A stretch of 64,000 nt of DNA from Streptomyces olivaceus (GTDB taxonomy: Bacteria; Actinomycetota; Actinomycetes; Streptomycetales; Streptomycetaceae): NCBI RefSeq assembly GCF_000721235.1, contig NZ_JOFH01000013.1:1-64000 (forward strand), written 5' to 3'. The translations under genes and the position numbers were made by a program. Under the pieces are notes generated by a model, which did no database searches, was not told where the DNA came from, and saw nothing but the letters and a program-made list of their open reading frames with translations. Position 1 is the first letter of the stretch, and the number at the start of each line of letters is the position of its first letter. Of the stretch, positions 16,678 through 25,000 are shown piece by piece.

Positions 16678-17627
16678 ACCTCCTCGCGTTCGCGGGCCGG
16701 CGCCTGGCCGGGGCGGCCGTCCTGCTGGTGCTGCTGTCGGCCGCCGTCTTCGCGGTCACGGCCGTACTCCCGGGAGACGCCGTCAGCGCGGTCGCCGGTG
16801 TGGACGCCTCCGCGGCCCAGCGCGCCGACGTCCGCGCCGGACTCGGTCTGGACCGGCCCGCCGCCGAGCGGTACGCGGCCTGGGCGGCCGACGCGGTCCG
16901 GGGCGACCTGGGCCACGGGTTCGTGGGGGAGCGGCCGGTCACCGACATCCTCGCCACCCGCCTGCCCAACAGCCTGCTGCTCGCCGGACTGACCCTCGCC
17001 GTCACCGCACCCCTCGCCACGCTGCTCGGCCTGTGGACGGGGCTGCGCGGCGGCGGCACCGCCGACCGGGTGGTGTCGACCGGTGCGCAAGTACTGGCGG
17101 CGATACCGGAGTTCGTGGTCGCCGCGCTGCTGGTCGCGGTACTGGCGGTGTGGGCGGGGGTCCTCCCGCGCGTCTCCGTCGTCCCCCTGGGCGGCACCCC
17201 GCTCGACGCGCCCCGCGCCCTGGTCCTGCCCGTCCTGACGCTCAGCGCGGTCGGCCTCGCCGTCGCCACCAGGCTGCTGCGCGTCTCCGTCGCCGACGCG
17301 GCGGCGACACCGTACTGCGAGGCGGCCCGGCTGGGCGGCGTACGCGGGATCCGGCTCGCGGTGCGCCACGTCCTGCCCAACGCCGCGGGCCCCGCCGTGC
17401 AGGCGCTCACCCTCACCACGGGGGCGCTGGTCGGCTCCGCGGTGGTCGTGGAGAACGTCTTCGACTACCCCGGCATCGGCCGGGAACTGCAACTGGCCGT
17501 CGCCGCACGGGACGTGCCGATGGTGCAGGGCATCGCCACCGCACTCGTCGCGGTGATGCTGCTGGTGCTCCTGCTCGGCGACGTCTGCGCGCGGCTGATC
17601 GGCGCACGGGAGGGGCACGGCCGATGA
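16674..17627 (+). CDS. ABC importer permease 1 (DppB/NikB-like)
   Basis: A 317-residue inner-membrane permease starting in a GTGA overlap with the binding-protein gene. It has about six hydrophobic helices, the family N-terminal pattern (LSAAVFAVTAVLPGDAV, then LGLDRP), and the ATPase-coupling EAA loop EAARLGGVRGIRLAVRHVLPN near residues 222-242. Pairs with permease 2 to form the channel of the importer. Confidence 0.93.
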   Translation: MNLLAFAGRRLAGAAVLLVLLSAAVFAVTAVLPGDAVSAVAGVDASAAQRADVRAGLGLDRPAAERYAAWAADAVRGDLGHGFVGERPVTDILATRLPNSLLLAGLTLAVTAPLATLLGLWTGLRGGGTADRVVSTGAQVLAAIPEFVVAALLVAVLAVWAGVLPRVSVVPLGGTPLDAPRALVLPVLTLSAVGLAVATRLLRVSVADAAATPYCEAARLGGVRGIRLAVRHVLPNAAGPAVQALTLTTGALVGSAVVVENVFDYPGIGRELQLAVAARDVPMVQGIATALVAVMLLVLLLGDVCARLIGAREGHGR

Positions 17628-18478
17628 CCACCGCCCTCACACCCCGGCGACGTCCCGGTACGCCCGCGCGCCGCTCGGCACGCCGCCGCCCGCCCCTGCT
17701 CCTCGGCGCGGCCACGCTCCTCGTCGTCCTGCTCGCGCTGCTGGGGCCGCTCGTCCCGCCGCACAGCCCCACCGCACAGCTCGCGGCCCCCTTCCAGCGG
17801 CCGGACGGGGCGTTCCCGCTCGGCACCGACGTCCTCGGCAGGGACGTGGCGAGCCGGGTGCTCGGCGGCGGCCGGACCATCGTGCTCACCGCGCTCGCCG
17901 GAACGGCGGCCGCCGGCGCGGTCGGGATGGCCGCCGGTGTCCTGGCGGCCATGGTGTCGCGCCGTCTGGGCGACCTGCTGGTCCGCTGCGTCGACGCCCT
18001 CGCCGTCCTCCCGCCGCTGCTCGTCGTGCTCGTCCTGGCCGCGGGGTTCCCCGGCAGCGGCGCCGCCGTCGTGGCGGCCGTGGCCCTGGCCACCGCCCCC
18101 TTCTCCACCCGGGTGCTGCGCGCGGCGGCGGACACCGTCCTGGCCAGCGGGTACGTCGAGGCGGCCAGGGCGAGAGGCGACACCCGGCGGGCGGTACTGC
18201 GCCACGACGTGCTGCCGAACATCGCCGGACCCGCCCTGGTGGACACCGCGCTGCGGCTGGTCGCCTCCCTCCATCTCACCGCCACCGCGGGTTTCCTCGG
18301 TCTCGGACCGGGTGGCGCGGCGCCGGACTGGGGGCGCATGGTGAGTGAGAACGCGCCCGGCGCGACACTGGCCGCCGCGCCGTTCCTCGCTCCGGCCCTG
18401 CTGCTGGTGCTGCTGTCCGTGTGCGTAGGTCTGCTCGCCGGGCGGCTGGCGGACACCGTGGGGCGGGGTGCCGCATGA
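17624..18478 (+). CDS. ABC importer permease 2 (DppC/NikC-like)
   Basis: A 284-residue permease starting in an ATGA overlap. A basic N-terminus precedes the first helix (LLLGAATLLVVLLALLGPLV); the family motif FPLGTDVLGRDVASRVL lies near residue 65. The EAA loop is EAARARGDTRRAVLRHDVLPN. It ends with another ATGA overlap into the ATPase gene, so stoichiometric translation is expected. Confidence 0.93.
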   Translation: MTTALTPRRRPGTPARRSARRRPPLLLGAATLLVVLLALLGPLVPPHSPTAQLAAPFQRPDGAFPLGTDVLGRDVASRVLGGGRTIVLTALAGTAAAGAVGMAAGVLAAMVSRRLGDLLVRCVDALAVLPPLLVVLVLAAGFPGSGAAVVAAVALATAPFSTRVLRAAADTVLASGYVEAARARGDTRRAVLRHDVLPNIAGPALVDTALRLVASLHLTATAGFLGLGPGGAAPDWGRMVSENAPGATLAAAPFLAPALLLVLLSVCVGLLAGRLADTVGRGAA

Positions 18479-20214
18479 CCGACGACACGTGTCGAGGCGT
18501 GTCCGGGGCCGACCCGTTCGTCGAGATCGCCGGGCTGACCCTCGGTCCGGTGGCCGGCGGGCCTCCCGTCCTGGACGACGCGGCGCTGAAGGTGCGGCTC
18601 GGGCAGGTGGTGGGAGTCCTGGGCAGGTCCGGGTCCGGCAAGAGCAGTCTCGCGCACAGCCTGCTCGGGCACGTGCGTCCGGGCCTGGAGGTCCGCGGCG
18701 GCACCGTCCGGGTGGCCGGCCTCGATCCGTTCGAGCGCGCGGGTGCCCGTCGGCTGCGGGGGCGGGTGGTGTCGTTCCTGGGCCAGGACCCCGCCTCGTC
18801 GCTCAATCCGGCGCTCCGGATCGGCACGCAGCTCGCCGAGGCGGTGCGCCTGCGCACGTCCGTGCGGCGTGCGGACGAAGTCCGGGCGCGGGTCGAGGAG
18901 TTGTTGCTGTCCGTGCGGCTGCCGGCCGACCGGGCGTTCCGGCGGCGGCTGCCGCGGCAGCTCTCGGGCGGGCAGGCCCAACGCGTCGCTCTGGCCCTCG
19001 CGTTGGCGGGTACGCCGAGCCTGCTGGTCCTGGACGAGCCCACCAGCAGCCTGGACACGGTGCTGGCGGCCGGGATGCGGACGCTGCTGGGCGAGGTCCT
19101 GGCCGACGGCGACCGGTCCGCGCTGCTGGTCAGCCACGATCCGGCGTGGCTCGCGTCGGTGGCGGACGACGTGATCCTTCTGGACGCGGGCCGGGTGGCC
19201 GGCGGCGGCGTGCCGACGGAGCGGGCACCGGGTCCGGCACCCGCACCGGGGCCGGGGCTGGCACCGGCGCTGCCGCGGGGTGTTGCCTCTGCCGCCCGGG
19301 AGTTGTCCGCGGAGGTGGCGGCTTCCGGCGGCGAGCCGTCCGTGGAGGTGGCGGGCTCCGGTGGGGAGTCGCCCGCGAGGCGGGCGAGTGTCCGTGTGGA
19401 GCCGCCCGGCGGGGAGCCGCCCGCGAGGGGGCCGGGTGTCCGCGCGGAGCCGTCCGCCGGGGAGTTGGCCGTCCGTGGGCTGGACGCCGCGCACGGCCGG
19501 GTCCGTGTGCTGCGTGACGTCTCCCTCACCGTCCGGGCGGGCTGCTGCACCGCCGTGGTGGGCCCCTCGGGGTCCGGCAAGACGACCCTGGCCCGCTGCC
19601 TGGCCGGGCTCCACCGCCCCGCACGAGGCGGCGTCGAGTGGCGGGAGCACGGCGACGGCGCGCAGGACGCGGGCGGTGCCCCGGTGCAGCTTGTCGCGCA
19701 GGACGCGCGCGGTGCCCTCAACCCCCGGGAGTCCGTGCGCACCGCACTCCTGCGGCCCCTCACGGGCGTCGGACGCCGTCCGGCCCGGGACGCCGGGCAC
19801 GAGGCCGTACGGCTGCTCGGGCTGGTCGGCCTGGACACCGGCGTACTGGCCCGCAGGCCCGGCGAGTTGTCCGGAGGCCAGCGCCAACGCGTGGCGCTGG
19901 CCCGGACCCTGGCCGCCCGGCCACGGGTCCTGGTCTGCGACGAGATCACCTCGGCGCTGGACCGGGAGACGGCCGGCGAGATCCTCGCGCTCCTCGGCTC
20001 GTTGCGGCGGACGCTGGGACTGACCGTCGTGATGGTGACGCACGACCTGGCGGCCGCCGCCCGGCACGCGGAACGGGTCGTCGTCCTGGACGCGGGACGG
20101 GTGGCGGAGGCGGGGCCGGTCGACCGGGTGCTGGTGAACCCCGAGCACCCCGTCACCCGGGAACTGCTCGCCTTCGCCGTCCGCCCCGGGCCCTCGGTTC
20201 CGGAGCGGCGGTGA
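18475..20214 (+). CDS. Fused two-domain ABC ATPase (OppD-OppF-like) of the importer
   Basis: A 579-residue protein carrying both ATPase domains. Domain 1 has Walker A GRSGSGKSS, signature LSGGQAQR and Walker B LLVLDEPTSSLD. Domain 2 has GPSGSGKTT, LSGGQRQR and LVCDEITSALD (Ile for the more usual Pro). Each domain has its own H-loop (SHDPAW and THDLAA). The domains are joined by a repeat-rich linker (about residues 245-330). Oligopeptide and nickel importers often have two separate ATPases; here they are fused, so one polypeptide energises the permease pair. A strong bidirectional terminator follows. Confidence 0.94.
   Translation: MTDDTCRGVSGADPFVEIAGLTLGPVAGGPPVLDDAALKVRLGQVVGVLGRSGSGKSSLAHSLLGHVRPGLEVRGGTVRVAGLDPFERAGARRLRGRVVSFLGQDPASSLNPALRIGTQLAEAVRLRTSVRRADEVRARVEELLLSVRLPADRAFRRRLPRQLSGGQAQRVALALALAGTPSLLVLDEPTSSLDTVLAAGMRTLLGEVLADGDRSALLVSHDPAWLASVADDVILLDAGRVAGGGVPTERAPGPAPAPGPGLAPALPRGVASAARELSAEVAASGGEPSVEVAGSGGESPARRASVRVEPPGGEPPARGPGVRAEPSAGELAVRGLDAAHGRVRVLRDVSLTVRAGCCTAVVGPSGSGKTTLARCLAGLHRPARGGVEWREHGDGAQDAGGAPVQLVAQDARGALNPRESVRTALLRPLTGVGRRPARDAGHEAVRLLGLVGLDTGVLARRPGELSGGQRQRVALARTLAARPRVLVCDEITSALDRETAGEILALLGSLRRTLGLTVVMVTHDLAAAARHAERVVVLDAGRVAEAGPVDRVLVNPEHPVTRELLAFAVRPGPSVPERR
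19363..19458 (+). repeat. Two 48-bp direct repeats in the ATPase linker
   Basis: Units 19363-19410 and 19411-19458 encode GESPARRASVRVEPPG and GEPPARGPGVRAEPSA. A shorter 30-bp duplication (EVAASGGEPS / EVAGSGGESP) precedes them. They form a low-complexity hinge between the two ATPase domains and are a likely site of length variation. Confidence 0.8.
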
Positions 20215-20252
20215 GCGTCCGGAGGGCGGAGAGCAGGCCGCCCCGGTCACCG

Positions 20253-20296
20253 CCGCCGGAGGGGGCGCCCCGCCTGCCGGGCGCCCCCTCCGGCGG
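20253..20296. terminator. Bidirectional terminator between ATPase and aryl-AMP ligase genes
   Basis: Perfect 18-bp GC-rich arms (20253-20270 and 20279-20296) with an 8-nt loop, between two convergent genes. Confidence 0.88.
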
Positions 20297-20300
20297 TGCC

Positions 20301-21944
20301 TCACCCCTCCGACCGCCGGGCCAGCGCCGCCTTGTCGACCTTGCCGACGGCGGTCAGCGGAAGGCCGGGAACCTGGACGATCTCGTCCGGGGCCTTGTAA
20401 CCGGCGAGGCCGCGCGACGCCAGGTGGGCGGCGACCTCCCGGGCACCGGGCGCCGTGCCCGTACAGACGACGAAGGCGACGGACCGCTCGCCCCAGCGTT
20501 CGTCCGGCACACCGACCAGGGCCGCCGCGGTGACGGCCGGATGGGTCAGGAGCTCCTCCTCCACCTCGACCGCGGGGATCTTCTCGCCGCCCCGGTTGAT
20601 CTGGTCCTTGATCCGCCCGACCACCACGAGGTGCCCGCTCGGCAGCCGCCGCACCACGTCGCCGGACCGGTAGTAGCCGTCCGGGGTGAAGGCCGTGCGG
20701 TTGTGCGCCTCGGCCCGGTAGTAGCCGCGCAGGGTGTACGGGCCCCGGGTGAGCAGCTCGCCCGCCGTGCCGTCCGGGACCGGCCTGCCGCCGGCGTCCA
20801 CCACCAGGATCTCGTCGTCCGGCGAGGCGGGACGGCCCTGGGTGGTGCACACGAGGTCCTCGGCGTCGTCGAGGCGGGTGAGGTTGATCAGTCCCTCGGC
20901 CATGCCGAAGACCTGCTGCACCCGCGCGCCGAGCGCCGGGCCGAGCCTGCGGGCGTGATCCTCGGGCAGCCGTGCCCCGCCGACCTGCACCACGGCGAGG
21001 CTCCCGAGGTCCCAGGAGCCGGAAGCGGCCTCGTCCGTCCAGTGCGGCACGAGCGGCGGGGTCAGGGAGGTGAGGGTCACTTCCTCCCGCTCGATCAGGG
21101 CGAACGCCGTCTGCGGGCTGGGGTCCGGCGCGATCACGACGGTCCCTCCCGCCATGAGGGTCCCCAGTACACCGGGGCAGGCGAAGGTGAAGTTGAACCC
21201 GAGCGGCAGGACCGCCAGGTACACCGACCGGGTGTCGAGCGCGCAGACGCCCGCGCAGGCGCGGGCGTTGTACGCGTAGTCGTCGTGCGTGCGCGGGATG
21301 AGCTTGGGCAGACCCGTGGTGCCGCCGGACAGCAGCAGGAGCGCGAGGCCCCCGGGGTCCGGGTCGGCGGAGTCGGAGTCCGAGACGGGGGCGGACGGTC
21401 CCCGGCCGCCGCTCTCGCGGAGCGCGTCGAACGGGACGAAGCCGTCGTACGGCCCCGGGTCGCCCACCACGACGACGTGCCGCAGGGGTCCGTCCGGACC
21501 CAGCTCCGCCCGTACGTCGCTCATCAGTCGCCGGTGGTCGAACCGGGCGTGCAGGTCGGGCACCACGCAGGCCACGGCGTCCGACAGCCGCACCAGGTGG
21601 CCGATCTCGCGGCTCCGGTGACCGGGCATGGCGTGCACCGGGACCGCCCCGAGCCGCTGCAGCCCGAACCAGGCGAGCACGAACTCGGCGCAGTTGGGGA
21701 GCTGGAGCACCACGCGGTCGCCCCGCTCGACGCCCAGCCCGCGCAGCCCGGCGGCGACCCGGTCGGCCTCGGCGTCCAGGTCCGCGTAGGTCCAGCGCCG
21801 GTCGCCGTCGACCAGGGCGACGCGCTGCGCGTGCTCGGCGCCCGCCTGCCGCAGACGGGCGCCGAATGTCACGCCCTGCCAGTGTCCGGCGGCCCGATAG
21901 CGCGCCGATTCGGCCTTCGACCAGGTCGGTTGAGTCTCCGTCAT
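20301..21944 (-). CDS. Salicyl-AMP ligase (DhbE/YbtE/PchD family)
   Basis: A 547-residue stand-alone adenylation enzyme that should activate salicylate and load it on the aryl carrier domain of the first NRPS. Core motifs: LLLLSGGTTGLPKLIPRTH (P-loop), FGMAEGLINLTRLDD (family-specific), GYYRSGDVV, GRIKDQINRGGEKI and the catalytic lysine in TAVGKVDK. In the aryl-acid pocket the conserved Asn is N251. Cys256 occupies the position (DhbE 240) where a Cys is associated with salicylate and a Ser with 2,3-dihydroxybenzoate. The residue before the Asn is Phe250, where DhbE-type enzymes have His. It is divergently transcribed from the NRPS operon across the Zur-like box at 22020, and a cluster-encoded salicylate synthase supplies the substrate. 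Confidence 0.93.
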   Translation of the reverse strand: MTETQPTWSKAESARYRAAGHWQGVTFGARLRQAGAEHAQRVALVDGDRRWTYADLDAEADRVAAGLRGLGVERGDRVVLQLPNCAEFVLAWFGLQRLGAVPVHAMPGHRSREIGHLVRLSDAVACVVPDLHARFDHRRLMSDVRAELGPDGPLRHVVVVGDPGPYDGFVPFDALRESGGRGPSAPVSDSDSADPDPGGLALLLLSGGTTGLPKLIPRTHDDYAYNARACAGVCALDTRSVYLAVLPLGFNFTFACPGVLGTLMAGGTVVIAPDPSPQTAFALIEREEVTLTSLTPPLVPHWTDEAASGSWDLGSLAVVQVGGARLPEDHARRLGPALGARVQQVFGMAEGLINLTRLDDAEDLVCTTQGRPASPDDEILVVDAGGRPVPDGTAGELLTRGPYTLRGYYRAEAHNRTAFTPDGYYRSGDVVRRLPSGHLVVVGRIKDQINRGGEKIPAVEVEEELLTHPAVTAAALVGVPDERWGERSVAFVVCTGTAPGAREVAAHLASRGLAGYKAPDEIVQVPGLPLTAVGKVDKAALARRSEG

Positions 21945-22019
21945 GGGCCCTCGTCTCTCATTGCCGGGCCGCGGACTCTGGCGCCGGACCCCGTTGTGTG
22001 TCTACGATGTGAAGCATAG

Positions 22020-22037
22020 AAATGATAATCATTTTTA
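22020..22037. promoter_or_regulatory. Zur-like box 2 (divergent: aryl-AMP ligase / NRPS operon)
   Basis: AAATGATAATCATTTTTA. Bases 22020-22034 are a perfect 7-1-7 palindrome (AAATGAT/ATCATTT), and 22023-22037 (TGATAATCATTTTTA) also fits the other cluster boxes. It lies 75 bp from the ligase start and about 40 bp from the NRPS start, so one site can repress both directions. The core also resembles a Fur box, as expected for the Fur/Zur superfamily. Confidence 0.8.
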
Positions 22038-22075
22038 TCTGAGTGTTGCTCGACACCGTACGAAAGGCCCCAGGA

Positions 22076-25000
22076 GTGAGCGATGAAGCAGTCGTCGAGG
22101 CACGGACCGCGGAGGGCGACGCCGGCCGGCGCGGCCCCCACACGGCGCCGGCGGTGCGCGACGCGGTCGCACGCGCCCTGGACATCGCGCCGCAGGAACT
22201 GGACGACGACCGCGACCTCTTCGAACTCGGCCTCGACTCACTGCTGCTGATGTCCCTCGTCGGCGCCTGGCGGCGCGAGGGCAGCACGGTCACCTTCCAG
22301 GACCTCACCCGCGTCCCGACCCTGGCGGCGTGGACGGCCCTGCTGGCCCGGGCCCCGCGCGGCGACGCACCCGCCGCCGCCCGCCCCGCGCCCGTACCGC
22401 GGCAGGCGGACCGGTCGGTACCGCGGCAGACGGACCGGGCGACGGAGCGGTCGGCGCCGCAGCAGGCGGAGCGCTCGGCACCGCGGCGTTCCGTACGCCA
22501 GGCGGACCGGCAGCAGAACCGGCAGGCGGACGGCGCTGCCGAGCCCTTCCCCCTGGCGACGATGCAGCACGCCTACTGGATCGGCCGCCAGGACGGGCAG
22601 CCGCTCGGCGGCGTCGCCGCACACTTCTACGTCGAACTCGACGGCCGCGAGGTCGACCCGACCCGCCTCGATGCCGCCCTGCGGGCGCTGGTGCACCGGC
22701 ACGGCATGCTGCGCGCCGTCTTCGACGAGGAGGGCCGCCAGCGGTACGGCGCCACGGGCGCGCCGCTGACCGTCCACGACCTGCGCGCCCGCACGCCGGA
22801 AGAGGCCGACTCCGCACTGGAGTCGCTGCGCGAGCGCAACACCCACGCGCGTGGCGACGTCGCCGGCGGTGAGGTCTTCCGCGCCGCCCTGTGCCTGCTC
22901 CCGGACGGGCGCACCCGGCTGCAGATCGACCTGGACATGATGGCCGGCGACGCGCTGAGCCTGCGCGTCCTCCTGTCCGACCTGCGACGCTTCTACGCGT
23001 GTCCGGACGACCCGCCGCCCGTTCTCGGCCTCGACTACCGCCGGTACCTCGCGGAGCACGACGCCCGGCGCAAGGCGGAGCGCGAGCGGGACGCCGTCTG
23101 GTGGCGGGAGCGCCTGCACGAACTGCCGCGCGGCCCGCGCCTGCCGACCACCGTGGACCCGCTCACCCCCGTCGGCGCCGGCGACACCGCGCTCACCCGC
23201 TCCCGCCGCCTCCACCACTGGCTCGGTCCCGACGACAAGGCGGCGCTGATCAAGGCCGCCCGGCGGCACGGCCTCACCCCCGCCGCCGCGCTCGCCACCG
23301 CCTTCGCGGAGACCGTCGCCGCCTGGAGCGACTCCCGGCGCTTCCTCCTCAACCTGCCGCTGTTCGACCGCGAGATGTTCAGCCCCGAAGTCGCGCACCT
23401 GGTGGGGGACTTCAGCAGCTCCGTCCTGCTCGACGCGGACCTGGGCGCACCCCTGCCGTTCGCCCGCCAGGCCCGCCGTCTCCAGGAACGCCTCCAGGAG
23501 GGCATCTCCCACGGCGCGTACGGCGGTGTCGAGGTGCTGCGCGACCTCGCCCGCGCCGAGGGCGCCCCGGTGCTGGCCCCCGTCGTCTACACCAGCGCCA
23601 TCGGGCTCGGCGAGATCTTCGAGCAGGACGTCCAGAAGTCCTTCGGCCGCCCCTCGTGGATCATCTCGCAGGGACCGCAGGTCTACCTGGACGCCCAGGT
23701 GACCGAGCTGGACGGCGGGCTCCTGCTCAACTGGGACGTGCGCGACGGGGTGTTCGAGGCCGGTGTGCCCGACGCGGCGTTCGACGCCTACCGCCGCCTC
23801 ATCACCCGCCTGCGTACCGACCCCGACGCCTGGGACCGCCCCGTGGACGGCCTCCTCGCCCCCGGCGTCCTCGCCCGGCGCGCGGTCGCCGCGCTGCCGC
23901 CCGCGCCCGTCCCGCACCGCGCCCTGCACACCCGCTTCTTCGAGCTGGCCGAGACCGAGCCCGACCGCACCGCCGTCGTCCGCACCACCGGCGCCCCGCT
24001 CACCTACGGCCAACTCGCCGACACGGCACGGCGGATCGCCGCACTCCTCGGCGACCACGGCGTCGGCGAGGGGGACACCGTCGCGGTGACCCTGCCCAAG
24101 GGCGACGGCCAGATCGGCGCGGTCCTCGGCATCCTGGCCGCCGGCGCCGCCTACGCGCCCGTCGGCGTGGAACAGCCCGCCGTACGCAGACGGCGCATCC
24201 ACTCCGTGGCCGGCGCGGCGGCCGTGCTCACCGACCGCGCGCACGCGGACCTCTGCGCGGACGCCGCCGCCCCCGCCTCGGTGCTGCTCGTCGAGGACGC
24301 GCCGGCGGCCGGGCCCGCCCCCGTCGTGCTGCCCGACCCCGGCCTGCCCGCCTACGTGCTCTTCACCTCGGGCTCGACGGGAGAGCCCAAGGGCGTCGAG
24401 GTGCCGCACCGGGCGGTCGTCAACACCGTCGAGGCGATGGCGGAACAGCTCGGCCTCGGGCCGGACGACCGCACGCTCGCGATCTCCGCCCTGGACTTCG
24501 ACCTCGCCACGTGGGACATCTTCGCCCCGCTCTCCCTGGGCGGCCAGGTGGTCGCCGTGGGCCAGGAGCACCGCCGCGACGCCCACCACTGGGCGGAGCT
24601 GGTGCGCACGCACGGTGTGACCCTGGTGCAGTGCGTGCCCGCGCTCCTCGACCTGCTGATGGCCGCGGGCGAGGACGCCGCGGGCGGGGAGGGCCTGGGG
24701 ACCTCGCCGCGCATGGTCCTGCTCGGCGGGGACTGGGTCGGACTCGACCAGCCCGCGAGGTTCCGGGCCCTCGTACCCGGCTGCCGCTTCGTCGCGCTCG
24801 GCGGCATGACGGAGGCCGCGGTCCACTCCACCGTCTTCGAGGTGACCGAGACCGACCCGGCGTGGAAGTCCGTGCCGTACGGAGTCCCGCTGCGCAACAT
24901 GCGGGCCCGGGTCGTGGACGGACGGGGACGCGACTGCCCCGACATGGTCCCCGGCGAGCTGTGGATCGGCGGTCCCGGTGTGGCGAGCGGTTACCGGGCG

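Noticed and set aside
17413..20850. 1145-residue open frame on the minus strand
   Set aside because: Antisense of the permease and ATPase genes, running into the ligase gene in another frame; the repeats in it only mirror the ATPase linker repeats.
22020..22037. Iron box (IdeR/DmdR) reading of the AT-rich operators
   Set aside because: None of the four sites matches the TTAGGTTAGGCTCACCTAA-type iron box; they fit the Fur/Zur-type TGATAATCATTTTTA pattern better, although iron-Fur control cannot be excluded by eye.
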